This document shows, in pieces, positions 5,369 to 6,927 of a stretch of DNA of 6,927 nucleotides. The notes under the pieces are model-generated. The model searched no databases. It was not told the origin of the DNA and saw only the letters and a program-made list of their open reading frames with translations. This DNA is from Burkholderiales bacterium. Lineage in GTDB: Bacteria; Pseudomonadota; Gammaproteobacteria; Burkholderiales; Burkholderiaceae_C. A program made the position numbers and the translations under genes. The stretch is from contig JAABTC010000095.1 of assembly GCA_011390055.1 (NCBI GenBank), positions 1 through 6,927 on the forward strand, written 5' to 3'. The stretch's first letter is position 1, and every line of letters starts with the position of its first letter.

Positions 5369-6927
5369 ATGAAATTCACAGACTTCAAGATCGGCACCCG
5401 CCTTGCCGTTGCCTTCGGCATCGTGGCACTGCTGTCGGTCACCTCGGCCGGGCTGGCGCTCAACAAGCTCTCGGGCATCGAAAACAACCTGGAGGACGTC
5501 GTCACGTCCAGCAACGTCAAGATGGCGCTCAGCAACGACATGGCGACTGCCGTGCACGTGGTCGCGCGCGGGGTCCGCTCCCTGGTGATCCTCGAGGACA
5601 AGGCCGAAATGGAGCGCGAGGCGGCGATCATCACCAAGGCGCGCCAGGACTACACCAAGGCCTGGGAGGCCCTCGAGAAGTTCCCGCCCGGCGAGGTCGC
5701 CAAGGCCAATCGCACCAAGATCGCCGCTGCACGCGAAGTTGCTTACCCGCTCAATATCAAGGTGATGGAGCTCGGCCTGGCCAGCAGGAAAACCGACGGG
5801 ACCACCCTGCTGATGACGGAGGCCGCCCCGGCCACCACGAAGTGGTTGGCCGCCATCGAACAGAACATCGCCTACCAAAAGGATCACAACGAGAAGCAGT
5901 ATGCCCAGGCCGGGGCCGACTACGAGAATGCGCGCAACCTGTTGATTGCAGCCAACGTCGTCAGCCTGGTGCTCGCGATCCTGCTCGGCTGGACGATCAC
6001 GCGCTCGATCACTGCACCGATGAACCGGGCCAAGGACGCTGCAGCGCGCATCGCCGACGGCGACTTGACGGTTGCGCTCAGCGCTGACGGCAAGGACGAA
6101 ACGGCCCAGATGCTGGCCTCGCTGGTCAACATGAAGGACAACCTGTCACGCATCGTTGGCGGCGTGCGTCAGAACGCAGAAGGCGTGGCCAGCGCCTCGG
6201 CGCAAATCGCCCAGGGCAACAACGACCTGTCGGCGCGCACCGAAGAACAAGCCTCGGCGCTGGAGGAGACCGCCGCGTCGATGGAAGAGCTGAGCTCCAC
6301 CGTCAAGCAGAACGCCGACAACGCCAGGCAGGCCAATCAGCTGGCGCTCGGTGCCTCGACCGTCGCGATCAAGGGCGGCGAAGTGGTCAGCGAAGTCGTG
6401 ACCACGATGAAGGGCATCAACGACAGCTCCAAGAAGATCGCCGACATCATCAGCGTGATCGACGGCATCGCCTTCCAGACCAACATCCTGGCGTTGAACG
6501 CCGCGGTCGAGGCCGCGCGCGCCGGCGAGCAGGGCCGCGGCTTCGCGGTGGTGGCCAGTGAAGTGCGCAGCCTGGCCGGACGCAGCGCGGACGCGGCCAA
6601 GGAGATCAAGCAACTGATCAGCGCCAGCGTGGAACGTGTCGCGCAAGGCACGGCGCTGGTCGACCAGGCGGGCACCACGATGAGCGAGGTCGTGGCTTCG
6701 ATCCAGCGCGTGACCGACATCATGGGCGAGATCAGCGCGGCCAGCCAGGAGCAGAGCGCCGGTGTGGCCCAGGTGGGCGAGGCCGTGACGCAGATGGACC
6801 AGGCCACGCAGCAGAACGCCGCGCTGGTCGAAGAAAGCGCGGCCGCCGCCGAGAGCCTGAAGTCGCAAGCCCAGGAACTGGTCTCGGCGGTGTCGGTGTT
6901 CAAGCTCGCGCAAGGCGACGCGGTGCA
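5369..6927 (+). CDS. Methyl-accepting chemotaxis protein, 3' end outside window
   Basis: This is a Tsr/Tar-like inner-membrane chemoreceptor that controls CheA through CheW. 519 codons are visible with no stop before the edge. Order: cytoplasmic MKFTDFKIGTR, first membrane helix (about 12-31), a periplasmic helical sensor of about 155 residues resembling the four-helix-bundle MCP class (32-188), second membrane helix (189-210), HAMP (211-263), then the signalling hairpin. The tip is DGIAFQTNILALNAAVEAAR with EQGRGFAVVASEVR (365-400), as in the E. coli class. Likely methylation sites by alignment with Tsr are E293, E300, E307 and E489. The ligand cannot be predicted. AAGGA at 5352-5356 lies 12 bases before the ATG, a rather long spacing. 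The C-terminus, including any CheR/CheB-tethering pentapeptide, lies beyond the window. Confidence 0.96.
   Translation, partial: MKFTDFKIGTRLAVAFGIVALLSVTSAGLALNKLSGIENNLEDVVTSSNVKMALSNDMATAVHVVARGVRSLVILEDKAEMEREAAIITKARQDYTKAWEALEKFPPGEVAKANRTKIAAAREVAYPLNIKVMELGLASRKTDGTTLLMTEAAPATTKWLAAIEQNIAYQKDHNEKQYAQAGADYENARNLLIAANVVSLVLAILLGWTITRSITAPMNRAKDAAARIADGDLTVALSADGKDETAQMLASLVNMKDNLSRIVGGVRQNAEGVASASAQIAQGNNDLSARTEEQASALEETAASMEELSSTVKQNADNARQANQLALGASTVAIKGGEVVSEVVTTMKGINDSSKKIADIISVIDGIAFQTNILALNAAVEAARAGEQGRGFAVVASEVRSLAGRSADAAKEIKQLISASVERVAQGTALVDQAGTTMSEVVASIQRVTDIMGEISAASQEQSAGVAQVGEAVTQMDQATQQNAALVEESAAAAESLKSQAQELVSAVSVFKLAQGDAV

Noticed and set aside
1..6927. CRISPR arrays, tRNA or rRNA genes, insertion sequences, toxin-antitoxin or defence genes.
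   Set aside because: No regularly spaced repeats, RNA gene signatures, transposase motifs or terminal repeats were seen; nearly the whole window is accounted for by flagellar and chemotaxis genes.

Overview
This is an ordinary-looking piece of a flagellar/chemotaxis locus from a high-GC bacterium. The gene order (fliC, fliD, fliS, fliT, a PilZ flagellar brake, an OmpR-type response regulator, cheW, a chemoreceptor), the GC-rich codon use and the style of the FliD, FliS and MCP proteins suggest a betaproteobacterium of the order Burkholderiales. That placement is a judgement from recognition, not a phylogeny. All genes lie on the + strand.

Layout. Bases 2-679 hold the 3' part of a flagellin gene (hypervariable domain with an IN motif, then the conserved C-terminal D1/D0 helices). 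A strong GC-rich hairpin follows the stop codon. A very good sigma-28-type promoter (TACA-N15-GCCGACAA) then precedes the filament cap gene fliD (786-2132). A second, weaker sigma-28-like site lies at the fliD/fliS junction. fliS (2197-2640), fliT (2667-2966) and a YcgR-type c-di-GMP-responsive brake (2976-3746) are closely packed and probably cotranscribed. After a perfect 7-bp inverted repeat comes a two-domain OmpR/PhoB-family response regulator (3816-4502) with no kinase gene in view.

Bases 4503-4815 have no intact gene. They contain a small, internally deleted and frame-broken remnant of a chemoreceptor C-terminus (4560-4651), followed by about 160 bases that are clearly less GC-rich than the rest. 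This stretch carries an inverted repeat and the ribosome binding site of cheW (GTG start, 4816-5334). A Tsr/Tar-like methyl-accepting chemotaxis protein starts at 5369 and runs off the end of the window.

Together the genes make and cap the filament (FliC, FliD, with chaperones FliS and FliT), tune motor output through c-di-GMP (YcgR-like) and feed chemosensory signals to the CheA kinase (MCP plus CheW). I see no undescribed system here. The items most worth a second look are the chemoreceptor remnant with its deletion scar, the orphan response regulator with the dyad upstream of it, and the two sigma-28-like sites.
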